From: Synechococcus sp. MIT S9220
GTDB lineage: Bacteria > Cyanobacteriota > Cyanobacteriia > PCC-6307 > Cyanobiaceae
Assembly: GCF_014304815.1 (NCBI RefSeq)
Contig: NZ_CP047958.1
Span: 496,001-560,000, forward strand
Length of the DNA stretch: 64,000 nt
Direction: 5' to 3'
Positions 32,605 through 41,664 of this stretch are shown here, one piece after another. How positions within the stretch are numbered: position 1 is the first letter of the stretch; the number at the start of each line of letters is the position of its first letter. Position numbers and translations under genes: made by a program. The notes below the pieces were generated by a model. That model had not been told where the DNA came from and did not search any database. It worked only from the letters and a program-made list of their open reading frames with translations.

Positions 32605-34173
32605 TCAGTGACTCAGTTCAAGAGGTGCGCTGTCGCCATGGCCGCACTGCTCAAGCATTTGATTCACCACTGGAGCCAACCGTTGCGCTTCGTCGCGGTC
32701 AACCATGGCCAGACGCGTCCGCCTGGCCAGCACGTCCGTGATGCTTCTCGCCTTTTCGGTCTCAATGGCATGCCGCAGCTCTCCGCTGCAGATGGGCATC
32801 ACCGGGCTGAGAGGTTCACGCTCTGCTGTTGACCAGCTGTTGACCAGGGCTTCCGCATTGAGGCCATGACTGCTTTCAAGATGTTCGATCTGTTCCGCTT
32901 GCTGCGGCGATTTCGGCAACAGATCCTGGAGGGTTGAGCGTTGTGCAATCAGACGGTTTGGGGTTTGCAGGGGATCGCGGTCTGAGCCGATGAGAGGCAG
33001 TTCCTTGGCCGGTGGCAGTGACTGTCCCAATTGCTTCGCGACGGCCGTGAGGGTGTCGAGAGCCATGGGACGGCAGGTGGTCCATTTGCCGCCCATCACG
33101 CTCACCAGCCCGCTGGGCATCGTCTCCACCTCGTGCTCGCGCACCACACGGCTGCTGTTCATGTCGGCATCGGCAGGCTTGAGCAGGGGTCTTCCTCCAG
33201 CCCAGCAACTGCCGATGTCAATGCTGTTGAGGCCTGGGAACCATCGCTTCACGTAGTCGAGGAGATAGTTCTGTTCCTGATCGGATGGCACAGCTGCCTG
33301 CGGATGGCTGCAGGGCGTGTCGGTTGTTCCGACCAGTGTGCTCCCGAAGAAGGGCAGCATGAACAGCACCCGGCCGTCATCGGTGGAGGGCAGCAGCAGG
33401 CCGATTCGTTGCGGACAGAGACGCTGCTTCAGCACCAGATGCACTCCACGACTGGTCAGCATGCGTTCCTGGCACTCGGGTTCGGCCATGCGCCTCAGTG
33501 CATCGGCATGAATGCCGGTGGCGTTGACCACCACGCGGGCTTTCCAGCGCTCTCTCTGGCCATCGGCGTTTTCGCTGATAGCTGCGCACAGCTTCCCGTG
33601 GCTGTCTTTCTCCAGCTCCACCACCGGTGTCCGCGTGCGCACGACCGCCCCGTGTTGCTCGGCGCTGAGTGCCATCAGCAGGTTCAGCCTGGCATCGTCA
33701 AACTGCCCATCGCTGTAGGCAACCCCTCCGCTGATATCGCTGCGCAGCGCGGGCAGCGCTTGGTGCAACAGCGTCCGAGACAGCAGCCGGCTACTGCCGA
33801 TCCCTGCACGGCCTGAGAGGGCGTCGTACATGCCGAGCCCGAGGCGGTAATACAGCTGGCCGATGAGCCCATCTGTGGGCAGAGCCAGTTCAAGGCGATG
33901 GGCAAGAAATGGCGCCTGTTTCAGCCAATGTCCACGTTCCAGCAACGCTTCTCTGACCAGTCGAAGCTGAGCGGCGTCGGCGGTTTTGAACGCCAGTTCG
34001 AGATAGCGAACACCTCCGTGTAAGAGCTTGGTGCTGCGCGAACTTGTGCCGCCACCAAGGTCATGGCCTTCGAGCAGGGCCACCTTCAGCCCCCGGCAGA
34101 CCGCTTCGTAGGCCACGCAGGCTCCACTGGCCCCGCCGCCAATTACCAGAAGGTCGAAGCAGTTGTCAGGCAT
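32605..34173 (-). CDS. glpD: Glycerol-3-phosphate dehydrogenase
   Basis: GlpD oxidises glycerol-3-phosphate to dihydroxyacetone phosphate using FAD and passes electrons to quinone at the membrane. The 522-residue product has the FAD-binding VIGGGASGACVAYEAVCRG at 10-28, TSSRSTKLLHGGVRYLE and a C-terminal domain typical of the family. It overlaps the glpK end by eight bases, so the two are translationally linked. Confidence 0.92.
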   Translation of the reverse strand: MPDNCFDLLVIGGGASGACVAYEAVCRGLKVALLEGHDLGGGTSSRSTKLLHGGVRYLELAFKTADAAQLRLVREALLERGHWLKQAPFLAHRLELALPTDGLIGQLYYRLGLGMYDALSGRAGIGSSRLLSRTLLHQALPALRSDISGGVAYSDGQFDDARLNLLMALSAEQHGAVVRTRTPVVELEKDSHGKLCAAISENADGQRERWKARVVVNATGIHADALRRMAEPECQERMLTSRGVHLVLKQRLCPQRIGLLLPSTDDGRVLFMLPFFGSTLVGTTDTPCSHPQAAVPSDQEQNYLLDYVKRWFPGLNSIDIGSCWAGGRPLLKPADADMNSSRVVREHEVETMPSGLVSVMGGKWTTCRPMALDTLTAVAKQLGQSLPPAKELPLIGSDRDPLQTPNRLIAQRSTLQDLLPKSPQQAEQIEHLESSHGLNAEALVNSWSTAEREPLSPVMPICSGELRHAIETEKARSITDVLARRTRLAMVDRDEAQRLAPVVNQMLEQCGHGDSAPLELSH

Positions 34174-35671
34174 GCCAGCGCAGGCTCCTTGAGATGGCGT
34201 CGCCCCATTGCTTCATCCAACGCTGGCGTTGTTCAGCACTCAGCGAGGGTTCAAACACGTCGGCCTGCTCACCCCGGAGGGATTCCAGATCCTTCAGGTT
34301 GTTGATCAGTCCTGCCTGAACTCCTGCCAACAGTGCGACACCACGGGCGGTGCTTTCCAGGTAAGCCGGACGTCGCACCCTCAGCCCCGTGCTGTCGGCC
34401 TGGGCCTGCAGCAGTGGATCCGATGCGGCTGCACCACCATCCACGGCCAGCTCCCCGAGTCCATGGCCGATGGACTGCTCCGCAAGCTGCACCAGTCCCG
34501 CCACCGAGAGTGCGATGCCATCAAGGGCGGCACGGGCGATCTGGCCGCGACCAGTGTCGCGGGTCAATCCGATCAAAAGGCCCCTAGCTCCAGGATCCCA
34601 ATGCGGTGTTCCCCAGCCTGTGAAGGCAGGAACAAGCATCACTCCGCCTGCATCGGCAACGCTGAGGGCTAACTGGTTGATTTCTGCCGCTGTCTCGATG
34701 ATTCCCAGTCCATCCCGCAGCCACTGCACCACCGTGCCGGCGTTGAACAAGCTGCCCTCAAGGCAGTAGGTGGGCTGCCCCTGGTCGTCGGTCCAGCCGA
34801 GAGTGCTCAGCAACCCAGCATCACTGCGTTGAATGCCGCTGCCTGTATTCACTACCAGAAATGCACCTGTGCCGTAGGTGCATTTGGCTTCGCCTGGTTG
34901 AAGGCACAACTGGCCGAGTGTGGCGGCTTGTTGGTCGCCTAGCAGGGCATGGATTGGCACTCCTGCAAAGGGGAGTCCTGATGCGATGGTTCCAAAGTCG
35001 CCACGACAGGGCACCAGCTCCGGCAATGCACTCAATGGCAGCCCGGTCTGCTCGCAGAACGCATCCACCCACTCACGTTGTTTCAGGTCCATCAGCAGGG
35101 TGCGGCTGGCATTGCTCATGTCGGAGCAGTGCCGCTTTTGTCCGCTGAGGTTCCACAGCAACCAGCTCTCCACCGTGCCGAAGCAGAGATCATCATGTGC
35201 GGCAGCGCTGGAAGCGCTTGCCTCATGCCGCATCAGCCAGCGAATCTTGCTGGCGCTGAAGTAGGGATCGAGGAGCAGGCCGGTGCGAGCTCGCCATTCC
35301 TTCTCAAGGCCTTCTTCTTTCCACTGTTGACAGATATCGGAAGTGCGGCCGTCCTGCCAGACCAAAGCGGGGCCGCAGGGCTGCCCATCGCCGCGTCGCC
35401 ACAGGATCGTTGTTTCCCTCTGATTGGTGACTCCGCAGGCCACCACAGCGTCCCTCTGTTCTTGGCTGATGGTCTTCTCCAAGCGCTCCATCGCCAGGCG
35501 CTGGCTCTCCCAGATGTCCCTGGGGTTCTGTTCCACCCATCCGTCAGCTGGATAGCTGATGGCTAAGGGAGCGCTGGCACTGGCAACAGGGAATCCACGC
35601 GGGTCAAAGAGAGCGGCGCGTGAGCTGCTGGTGCCCTGATCCAGTGCAAGAAGGAGGGGCGTTGCTGCCAT
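34166..35671 (-). CDS. glpK: Glycerol kinase
   Basis: GlpK phosphorylates glycerol to glycerol-3-phosphate, the substrate of the downstream glpD. From ATG 35671 the product has 501 residues, the family's length, and starts MAATPLLLALDQGTSSSRAALF with the FGGY phosphate-1 loop. Other conserved parts: GVTNQRETTILW, GDQQAATLGQ, YGTGAFLVVNTG and AVDGGAAASDPLLQ. The frame is open upstream to 36004, across two tRNA genes, which is not coding. The glpK-glpD pair would allow use of glycerol or its release from lipids. Confidence 0.95.
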   Translation of the reverse strand: MAATPLLLALDQGTSSSRAALFDPRGFPVASASAPLAISYPADGWVEQNPRDIWESQRLAMERLEKTISQEQRDAVVACGVTNQRETTILWRRGDGQPCGPALVWQDGRTSDICQQWKEEGLEKEWRARTGLLLDPYFSASKIRWLMRHEASASSAAAHDDLCFGTVESWLLWNLSGQKRHCSDMSNASRTLLMDLKQREWVDAFCEQTGLPLSALPELVPCRGDFGTIASGLPFAGVPIHALLGDQQAATLGQLCLQPGEAKCTYGTGAFLVVNTGSGIQRSDAGLLSTLGWTDDQGQPTYCLEGSLFNAGTVVQWLRDGLGIIETAAEINQLALSVADAGGVMLVPAFTGWGTPHWDPGARGLLIGLTRDTGRGQIARAALDGIALSVAGLVQLAEQSIGHGLGELAVDGGAAASDPLLQAQADSTGLRVRRPAYLESTARGVALLAGVQAGLINNLKDLESLRGEQADVFEPSLSAEQRQRWMKQWGDAISRSLRWHA

Positions 35672-35898
35672 AGCCGAGACTTTTTTTAGTGCTAGCGGCA
35701 CTGGTCGGCTGTCGCCACTCGATGTTGAGGTCTTATCGCCAAGCCAGGTTGTTCTTTGGCACGTTTCGATCCATCGACCGCGAGCTTGCCAGCTGCGCTC
35801 GGGAGCTGAGGCAACTCTGACCTCGAGGAAACGTCCTGAGAGGCAATCCATCCTTGATTGCCTCTGGACACAACACCCGGTGCCTGGGTGTTGTGTGA

Positions 35899-35970
<72 letters not shown>

Positions 35971-35980
35971 TTGTGGTGGA

Positions 35981-36062
35981 TGGGCCGGGTTGGATTTGAA
36001 CCAACGTAGGCAGAGCCAGCGGATTTACAGTCCGCCCCCATTAACCACTCGGGCACCGACCC
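35981..36062 (-). tRNA. tRNA-Tyr (GUA)
   Basis: 82-nt tRNA with a class II long variable arm, acceptor GGGTCGG/CCGGCCC (one T-G pair), anticodon stem GCGGA/TCCGC around CTGTAAA (GUA), and T arm GTTGGTTCAAATCCAAC. First of a Tyr-Thr pair, probably cotranscribed. Confidence 0.96.
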
Positions 36063-36167
36063 GAACCACCCGAAGAACTTACCAGTCGGCCTGGCGATCC
36101 TTTCAGCGATCTGTGCCTCTCGTTGGTTCTCGATACGATCGAGTTTCAAAGGAATTCTCGTAAGGCC

Positions 36168-36611
36168 ATGCGCCTGCTGCTCCTCAACGGCCCCAATCTC
36201 AACCTGCTGGGGCAACGAGAGCCTGGTCTCTATGGACGACAGACGCTCGAGCAGATTGAGCAAGCTTTGAAACAGCGTGCGACGGCAGCAGGCGTGCAGC
36301 TGGACTGTTTTCAAAGCAATTTTGAAGGTGCGCTGGTAGAGCGCGTCCATCAGGCCATGGGTGAGGTGAACGGGATTCTTGTGAATGCAGGCGCCTACAC
36401 CCACACGTCGATCGCCTTGCGTGACGCTTTGCTGGGAGTGGCCATTCCCTACGTGGAGCTTCATCTCAGCAACACGCATGCCCGCGAGCCCTTCCGCCAT
36501 CACTCATTTCTGGCCGATCGCGCGGTTGGTGTGGTGAGTGGTTTCGGGCCTTTCAGCTATGACCTGGCCTTCGATGGTCTGCTGAATCACCTGCGTCAAG
36601 CTGCCGTATGA
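36168..36611 (+). CDS. aroQ: 3-dehydroquinate dehydratase, type II
   Basis: AroQ catalyses the third step of the shikimate pathway. The 147-residue product starts [19 protein letters not shown] with the substrate-binding NGPN and the catalytic Tyr in [17 protein letters not shown] and [16 protein letters not shown] carry the other active-site residues. Length is right for the dodecameric type II enzyme. The stop overlaps the miaE start by four bases (36608-36611). Confidence 0.96.
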   Translation: MRLLLLNGPNLNLLGQREPGLYGRQTLEQIEQALKQRATAAGVQLDCFQSNFEGALVERVHQAMGEVNGILVNAGAYTHTSIALRDALLGVAIPYVELHLSNTHAREPFRHHSFLADRAVGVVSGFGPFSYDLAFDGLLNHLRQAAV

Positions 36612-37234
36612 CCATCACCTCGTCGGTGACGAGCATCCGCTGGCTTGCAGCGCCCACCAGTCGTCGCTGGGTTGAGCAGGCCATTGCCAGGCCAATGGAA
36701 GTGCTGATCGACCATGCCCATTGCGAACGCAAAGCGGCTGGGGCGGCAGTGCAGCTGATGTTCCGCTACTTGTGCGAACCAGGCCTGGGCGAGGCCCTCA
36801 GTCCGCTGGCGCGGGAAGAGCTCGAACACTTTGAACGGGTGTTGAAGCTGCTCAAGGACCGGGGGCGCTATCTGGAGCCGCTGCGCTCTCCCGGTTATGG
36901 GGCATGGCTGGCCAAGCAGGTGCGCCGGGCAGAGCCCGAGCGCATGCTCGATTCTTTTTTGGTTGCCGGGTTGATCGAGGCCAGAAGTCATGAGCGTATG
37001 GCACTACTGGCTGAGCACAGTCCGGATCCAGACCTGCGCTTGCTCTATGGCGACCTGCTGAAGAGCGAAGCCCGCCATTTCGGTCTCTACTGGGTGCTAT
37101 CTGCAGACCGATATCCAAGGGACGAGATTGTGCCTCGGCTTCAAGAGCTGGCCGCGGCTGAGGTGGATGCGCTACGCGGGGAGCTCTCTGCACCGGAGGC
37201 TGTGCGCATGCATTCAGTGGGAGTTGATGCCTGA
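36608..37234 (+). CDS. miaE: tRNA 2-methylthio-N6-isopentenyladenosine-37 hydroxylase
   Basis: MiaE is a diiron monooxygenase that hydroxylates ms2i6A37 in tRNA. The 208-residue product has the ferritin-like fold with metal ligands in [12 protein letters not shown] (E near residue 40), [24 protein letters not shown] and [10 protein letters not shown]. It overlaps aroQ by four bases, suggesting translational coupling. Confidence 0.92.
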   Translation: MTITSSVTSIRWLAAPTSRRWVEQAIARPMEVLIDHAHCERKAAGAAVQLMFRYLCEPGLGEALSPLAREELEHFERVLKLLKDRGRYLEPLRSPGYGAWLAKQVRRAEPERMLDSFLVAGLIEARSHERMALLAEHSPDPDLRLLYGDLLKSEARHFGLYWVLSADRYPRDEIVPRLQELAAAEVDALRGELSAPEAVRMHSVGVDA

Positions 37235-37400
37235 TTCAGTCATGACCTGTCGATCTCTGGATAGAGACGAGGCTTTTTCAGTTGGTCGAGCGTGGCGCCA
37301 GGGCCAGACTCGGAAGGTTTGTAATCAGAGTCCAAAAGAAGTCTGAAGAGACGCGCCATGGGCCCTGGGTCACTTCTAGAATTGACCCAGCCAATTTGCG

Positions 37401-37643
37401 ATGTCGATGCCTGACCCTGTAATCGCTGTCGCAGATTCGTTGCAGGCCCTGCGGAATGGCACCACCGACGAACAATGGGATGGTCTCAAGTCCAACCCAC
37501 TGGTCCGTGATCTGATCGGGCGTTGTGCCGACCTGGAGGCCGCGATGCTGCTCGATGATCAGACATTGGCGGCCGAACGACCCACCAGTCGGATCGCATC
37601 GTTGAAATCTGCTGTCGACGCGCGTCTGTTGCTGGCGGCCTGA
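37401..37643 (+). CDS. Small conserved hypothetical protein
   Basis: This 80-residue ORF (MSMPDPVIAVADSLQALRNG...) is predicted mostly helical with balanced charge and no membrane segment. It could start two codons later at MPDP. It sits between miaE and mtnD, convergent with mtnD with a four-base gap. I do not recognise a named family. Confidence 0.6.
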   Translation: MSMPDPVIAVADSLQALRNGTTDEQWDGLKSNPLVRDLIGRCADLEAAMLLDDQTLAAERPTSRIASLKSAVDARLLLAA

Positions 37644-37647
37644 GTGT

Positions 37648-38193
37648 CTAAGACGGTCGGAGGCGGGGGTAGCGCTCGGCGATTGGGTCTCCGGTGAATT
37701 CTGCGACCCAGCCGTTTGGATTGTTGAAAAACCTGAGTGTGCAGAAATAGGGCGTTTCGCCCATGTCAAACCAGTGAGGTGTTCCTGCAGGAACACTGAT
37801 CCAGTCGTTTGTTTCACAGAGCACCTGCACAACTTCATCGCCGATGTGCAGGCAGAACAGACCGCAACCTTCCACAAAGAACCGCACTTCGTCCTCTGCG
37901 TGGACGTGCTCTTTCAGAAACTTTCGGCGCAGGGAGACGCGATCTGGATGATCAGGAAGCACCCTGATGGCATCAACGCTCGGGTAATGCCCTCGAGCCT
38001 GCGTTTGTTCGATTTCGCTTTTGTAGTTCTCCAGGATCTGTTGAGGTGAGGCGTTGCCATCTGGCCGATGGTGCGCCGGCCAGCGTTCGAAGCCAATGCC
38101 CCGTTGCTTCAGTACATCCTGGATCCGCTTGCCTTCCTGGGTTTTCAGCAGGATGGTGTTGGACCGTGCTGAATACAGCGTCAGTTCGCTCAT
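37648..38193 (-). CDS. mtnD: Acireductone dioxygenase
   Basis: MtnD oxidises the acireductone made by MtnC to the keto acid precursor of methionine (Fe form). The cupin protein is 181 residues from ATG 38193 (MSELTLYSARSN), with the metal motif HVHAEDE, a further histidine in TPHWFDMG, and the normal family length. An ATG at 38289 would add 32 residues and run into the divergent cobI start. It is distant from mtnB-mtnC in the window. Confidence 0.9.
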   Translation of the reverse strand: MSELTLYSARSNTILLKTQEGKRIQDVLKQRGIGFERWPAHHRPDGNASPQQILENYKSEIEQTQARGHYPSVDAIRVLPDHPDRVSLRRKFLKEHVHAEDEVRFFVEGCGLFCLHIGDEVVQVLCETNDWISVPAGTPHWFDMGETPYFCTLRFFNNPNGWVAEFTGDPIAERYPRLRPS

Positions 38194-38254
38194 GGGCCCG
38201 AAGCAATCCTGAAGCAGTGCATCAAGGCTCCTTCCACCCTGTTCAGCATGCTGG

Positions 38255-39046
38255 ATGGCTGGTTGGCTTGCATTGCCGTTGTCCATCACGTCCGAGTGTC
38301 CCCAAGATCAGCTGGTGTTAGTGGGCGTCGGTCCGGGGGATCCCGAGCTGCTCACCGTTGCTGCAGTTCGAGCTTTGGAAGCTGCTGATGTCGTTGCCCA
38401 TCCCATCGCGCATGAGGGGGCTGAAGGTATGGCACTGGCGATTGCATCCCGCTGGATTCGGCCTGATCAGCGTTGTCTGCCTCTGTTGTTCCCCATGGTG
38501 ACTGAATCTCAGCCACGAATCGCAGCCTGGAGGCAGGCGGCTGATGTGTTGGCTGCAGAGGTCAGATCCGGCAACCGGGTGGTGCTGCTGTGCGAGGGGG
38601 ACGTCTCACTGTTCGCGACCGGGAGCTACGTGCAACTGGCTCTGCGGCGCCATCACCCTGATGTGCCGTTCATCTTGATTCCAGGCATCACGTCGGTGAG
38701 TGCTGCAGCGGCAGCAGCGGCCAAAGATTTTTTCGATGTCCCTTTGGCGTTTCAGCAGGAGGGCTTGCTCATTCGTCCCTGTCCGGAAACGCATGCCGAG
38801 TTGATCGCCTTGCTGCAGAGTGCTCGCAAGACCTCCACGGTGCTGGGTTTGATCAAGCTGGGGCAGCGCTGGTCTTGGGTGCGAGCGGCTCTGCAGCAGG
38901 AACAGCTGCTCGATCGTGCCCTCTTTGCGCAGCGGGTTGGTTGGCCAGATCAGTGGGTGGCATCGGCTCAGGCGGTGCCAGACGATGTGAGGCCCTACTT
39001 CTCAATGCTGCTCATCCGTCAGCAATGGCCTGAGGTATTGCCTTGA
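38255..39046 (+). CDS. cobI: Precorrin-2 C20-methyltransferase
   Basis: CobI adds the C20 methyl group in corrin (cobalamin-type) synthesis using SAM. The 263-residue product has the tetrapyrrole methylase start VLVGVGPGDPELLTVAAVRALEAAD, a GDVSLFATGSYVQLALRR segment and PGITSVSAAAAAA. The start is unsure: ATG 38255, or TTG at 38273 or 38279, which would remove a few unlike residues. Its stop overlaps the next gene by four bases. Confidence 0.9.
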   Translation: MAGWLALPLSITSECPQDQLVLVGVGPGDPELLTVAAVRALEAADVVAHPIAHEGAEGMALAIASRWIRPDQRCLPLLFPMVTESQPRIAAWRQAADVLAAEVRSGNRVVLLCEGDVSLFATGSYVQLALRRHHPDVPFILIPGITSVSAAAAAAAKDFFDVPLAFQQEGLLIRPCPETHAELIALLQSARKTSTVLGLIKLGQRWSWVRAALQQEQLLDRALFAQRVGWPDQWVASAQAVPDDVRPYFSMLLIRQQWPEVLP

Positions 39047-39669
39047 TCGCCGCATTGCAACCGCTGACACCCCTGCAATGGCTGGCGCTGGTGCATCCGG
39101 TGCTGATCATTCTGTTTGTGTATCCGGTGATCGGCGCCACGATCCGCCTTGGAATTCTGGCCAGGGAGCGGCGTCTAGAGATCAACCCCATCGCTCCCAC
39201 AGTGCCTGTTGAACATGTTGATCACGGCCGTTGGGCAACGGCTGGTCTGCTCGTGGCTGTGCTGTTTGCCTTGAGTCACGATTTGGCTGCTGCCGGCGCC
39301 GGTTTCAGCAGCTGGGCGCTGGTCATCCTTCAGGCGTGCGGCGTTGTGCTGTCGTTTGTGGCCCTTCTGCGCACCCGACGACTGGCCCTGAGGCTGCTGT
39401 TCTCCTGGAGCTGTTGGCTGTTTCTGCTGCTGATCACGATCCAGCCTTTGCTGGTGAGTGAGCGTGCGCTGGCTGCTCCTGCTGTCTGGCAGTCCCACGC
39501 CTGGGGCGGACTGTTGCTGCTCGCTTTTCTGCTGCTGACCATGGCCTGTCAGCGAGAGATCGCCGGGCGCCTGTGGATGCGCCGTCTGCATGTGTCTGTC
39601 AATGTTCTCGTGGCCCTTTTGCTGGCGACTCAGGCCATCACGGGGACCCGTGATCTCTGGCTTGGTTGA
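39043..39669 (+). CDS. DUF4079-family membrane protein
   Basis: The 208-residue protein has about five membrane spans (starting near 12, 60, 92, 118, 145 and 180) and ends QAITGTRDLWLG. It fits DUF4079, a family of cyanobacterial and plastid membrane proteins resembling cytochrome b561-like folds; function unknown. Start TTG 39043 overlaps the cobI stop (TTGA). It could be an accessory to the corrin enzyme only by position, which is weak evidence. Confidence 0.75.
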   Translation: MIAALQPLTPLQWLALVHPVLIILFVYPVIGATIRLGILARERRLEINPIAPTVPVEHVDHGRWATAGLLVAVLFALSHDLAAAGAGFSSWALVILQACGVVLSFVALLRTRRLALRLLFSWSCWLFLLLITIQPLLVSERALAAPAVWQSHAWGGLLLLAFLLLTMACQREIAGRLWMRRLHVSVNVLVALLLATQAITGTRDLWLG

Positions 39670-39672
39670 GTG

Positions 39673-41664
39673 TCACTGCGGCGGGGTCTGTGGCATCAGG
39701 CAGCGGTGGAACGGGCGTCGTGAAGGCAGGATGATCAGACGGCTGATCAGGGCAATCAATGCTCGCCATTCAGGCGGTGCCTGACGTTCCGGCCAGCAGC
39801 CTGGCCGGCAGAACAACCAGAGGATGAGCTGTTGTCGAGTCTGGTCGCTGAGTTCTTGCCAGCGAAGCGCCAGTCGATTGCCTTGAGTGCGTTCCCAAGC
39901 AACTGGCAGTGGCGACACGTCGTCTGTCCAGCGAAGCCGCTTGATCTTCAGCTCGGCTGGCAATGGAGTGTCCAGATCCAGCTCAGCGCCGCTTTCGCTG
40001 AGCGCCGTGATTCGACAGGGTCGCCGCTGCCCGTCGCTGTCTTCCAGCTCCGCTGGCAAGCAAGCGGCCTGCCATGGGGCCGGGTCGCGTGCGGGTGGAT
40101 CCCAGCAGGCGCGCAGTGCAATCCAGAGGCTGAGAAGGTTGATCACCGCCCAGGTCAGGCCAAGCGGCCGCGAGTCGAGAATCTCGCTGTCCAGTGGTGT
40201 TGTCGTCACCAATCCAAACAGGTTGATGAGGTTCAGCAGCAGCAGTGCCAGCAGGGGGATCACCAGAACGAGGCTGAAGCTGCCCCGATTGCGTTTCTGG
40301 TGTTTTGGTGTCACCCGAAAGCCACCGATGTACCCCATCAGATTGGTGAACACCGTCAGCGTCAGCGGCACCGTCAGCACCCAGCTGGTGAGTTCGCTCA
40401 ACAAGGCTGTGCGTGAGCCGCGGTTGATCCAGCCGATGCTGAGCAGAAGTGTGGCCCAGAGAGGCAACAGCAGCCGGAGAGCTTCACTGCTGCTGATCAG
40501 AATGGGAACAGTGCCAAGCAGGCCGTAGCTGAGTGGCATCAGCATCAGCACCAGCCGGGGCATGTTGTTGAACCAGTGCACAACGCCTTCGAGGTAGGCC
40601 ATTCGTTCCCCGAAACGAAGCTCGCCTGGGCCCAGTGGTCCATCGCTCAGTCGCAGGCTTTGCAGCGTTCCATTGGCCCAGCGCTGGCGCTGACGCACAA
40701 AGTCGGCCATTGTTTCCGCTGCAAGGCCAGCACTGAGCTTCTGTTGGAGATACAGCAGTTTCCAGCCCTTGCGCCGTAGCCGTAGCCCCGTCACGAAATC
40801 CTCTGAGATCGCCTGTTCCTTGAATCCTCCGACTGAATCAATGGCGCTGCGTCGAGCCAGAAAAGCAGTGCCGGCGCAAACCACTGCTCCCCAGCCATCC
40901 CGGACGGGTTCGATCCATCGATAGAAGCTCTCTTCGTCGGGTAATAACCAATGCTCCATGCCCAGGTTCCGCATCGCTGGATCGGCATTGATGAAGGTCT
41001 GCGGGGTCTGAAGCAGCCCAACCGATGGGTCCTGGAGAAAGCCGATGCAGCACTCGAGAAAGTCTCTCTGCGGAATGAAGTCAGCGTCGAACACCGCCAG
41101 CAGCTCTCCGCTGCAGTGCTGAAGTCCGTCATTGAGATTGCCGGCTTTGGCGTGGGTTCGAGTCGGTCGATGGCGGTAATGGCACCCGTGCCGAAGAGCT
41201 AGTTCTCTGACTTCGTCACGGCCGCTGTCATCCAGTACCCACACGCAATGGTTCGGATAGTTCTGATGACAACAAGCGATCAGGCTGCGTTCCAGCACCT
41301 CAAGGGGTTCGCCGTAGGTGGGCACGAGAATGTCGACCATCGGCCGCCAGTCGCTGCTCTGCCATTTTTTTTTCAGTTGGTCGATCGTGCTTCGACGGTC
41401 GGGGAAGCGACGCCAGGCCAGCCATAGCGGCAATAAGCCCGACAGCAGCAGCCAGGCTTCCGCTGTCAACAACAACAGGCTCAACCCTGTGCTCAGGTGC
41501 GTGCTCAGGTTGAGGCTGCTGGTGATTCGCCAGTGCAGATACCTGGCTGTCAGCAGGCTGATCAGCACAATCAGGCTGCGTCGCTTCCAGATGGGGCTCT
41601 GCTGCTCAGGCTGTTGCCTCAACCAAAGGGGCCACGCCAGCAGCACCAGTGGCAGCCAGTTCAA
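39673..41664 (-). CDS. Cellulose-synthase-like glycosyltransferase (GT2) with PilZ domain
   Basis: The 663-residue protein has N-terminal membrane helices, a GT2 domain with D145/D146 (VLDDSG), DAD at 193-195, SED at 287-289 in place of the usual TED, and QRQRW at 325-329, then more membrane helices (about 350-520) and a C-terminal PilZ-like segment (about 535-630) that could sense c-di-GMP. This is BcsA architecture. No bcsB, bcsC or bcsZ lies nearby, so the product polymer is unknown. Its start overlaps the dus stop by four bases. Confidence 0.85.
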   Translation of the reverse strand: MNWLPLVLLAWPLWLRQQPEQQSPIWKRRSLIVLISLLTARYLHWRITSSLNLSTHLSTGLSLLLLTAEAWLLLSGLLPLWLAWRRFPDRRSTIDQLKKKWQSSDWRPMVDILVPTYGEPLEVLERSLIACCHQNYPNHCVWVLDDSGRDEVRELALRHGCHYRHRPTRTHAKAGNLNDGLQHCSGELLAVFDADFIPQRDFLECCIGFLQDPSVGLLQTPQTFINADPAMRNLGMEHWLLPDEESFYRWIEPVRDGWGAVVCAGTAFLARRSAIDSVGGFKEQAISEDFVTGLRLRRKGWKLLYLQQKLSAGLAAETMADFVRQRQRWANGTLQSLRLSDGPLGPGELRFGERMAYLEGVVHWFNNMPRLVLMLMPLSYGLLGTVPILISSSEALRLLLPLWATLLLSIGWINRGSRTALLSELTSWVLTVPLTLTVFTNLMGYIGGFRVTPKHQKRNRGSFSLVLVIPLLALLLLNLINLFGLVTTTPLDSEILDSRPLGLTWAVINLLSLWIALRACWDPPARDPAPWQAACLPAELEDSDGQRRPCRITALSESGAELDLDTPLPAELKIKRLRWTDDVSPLPVAWERTQGNRLALRWQELSDQTRQQLILWLFCRPGCWPERQAPPEWRALIALISRLIILPSRRPFHRCLMPQTPPQ

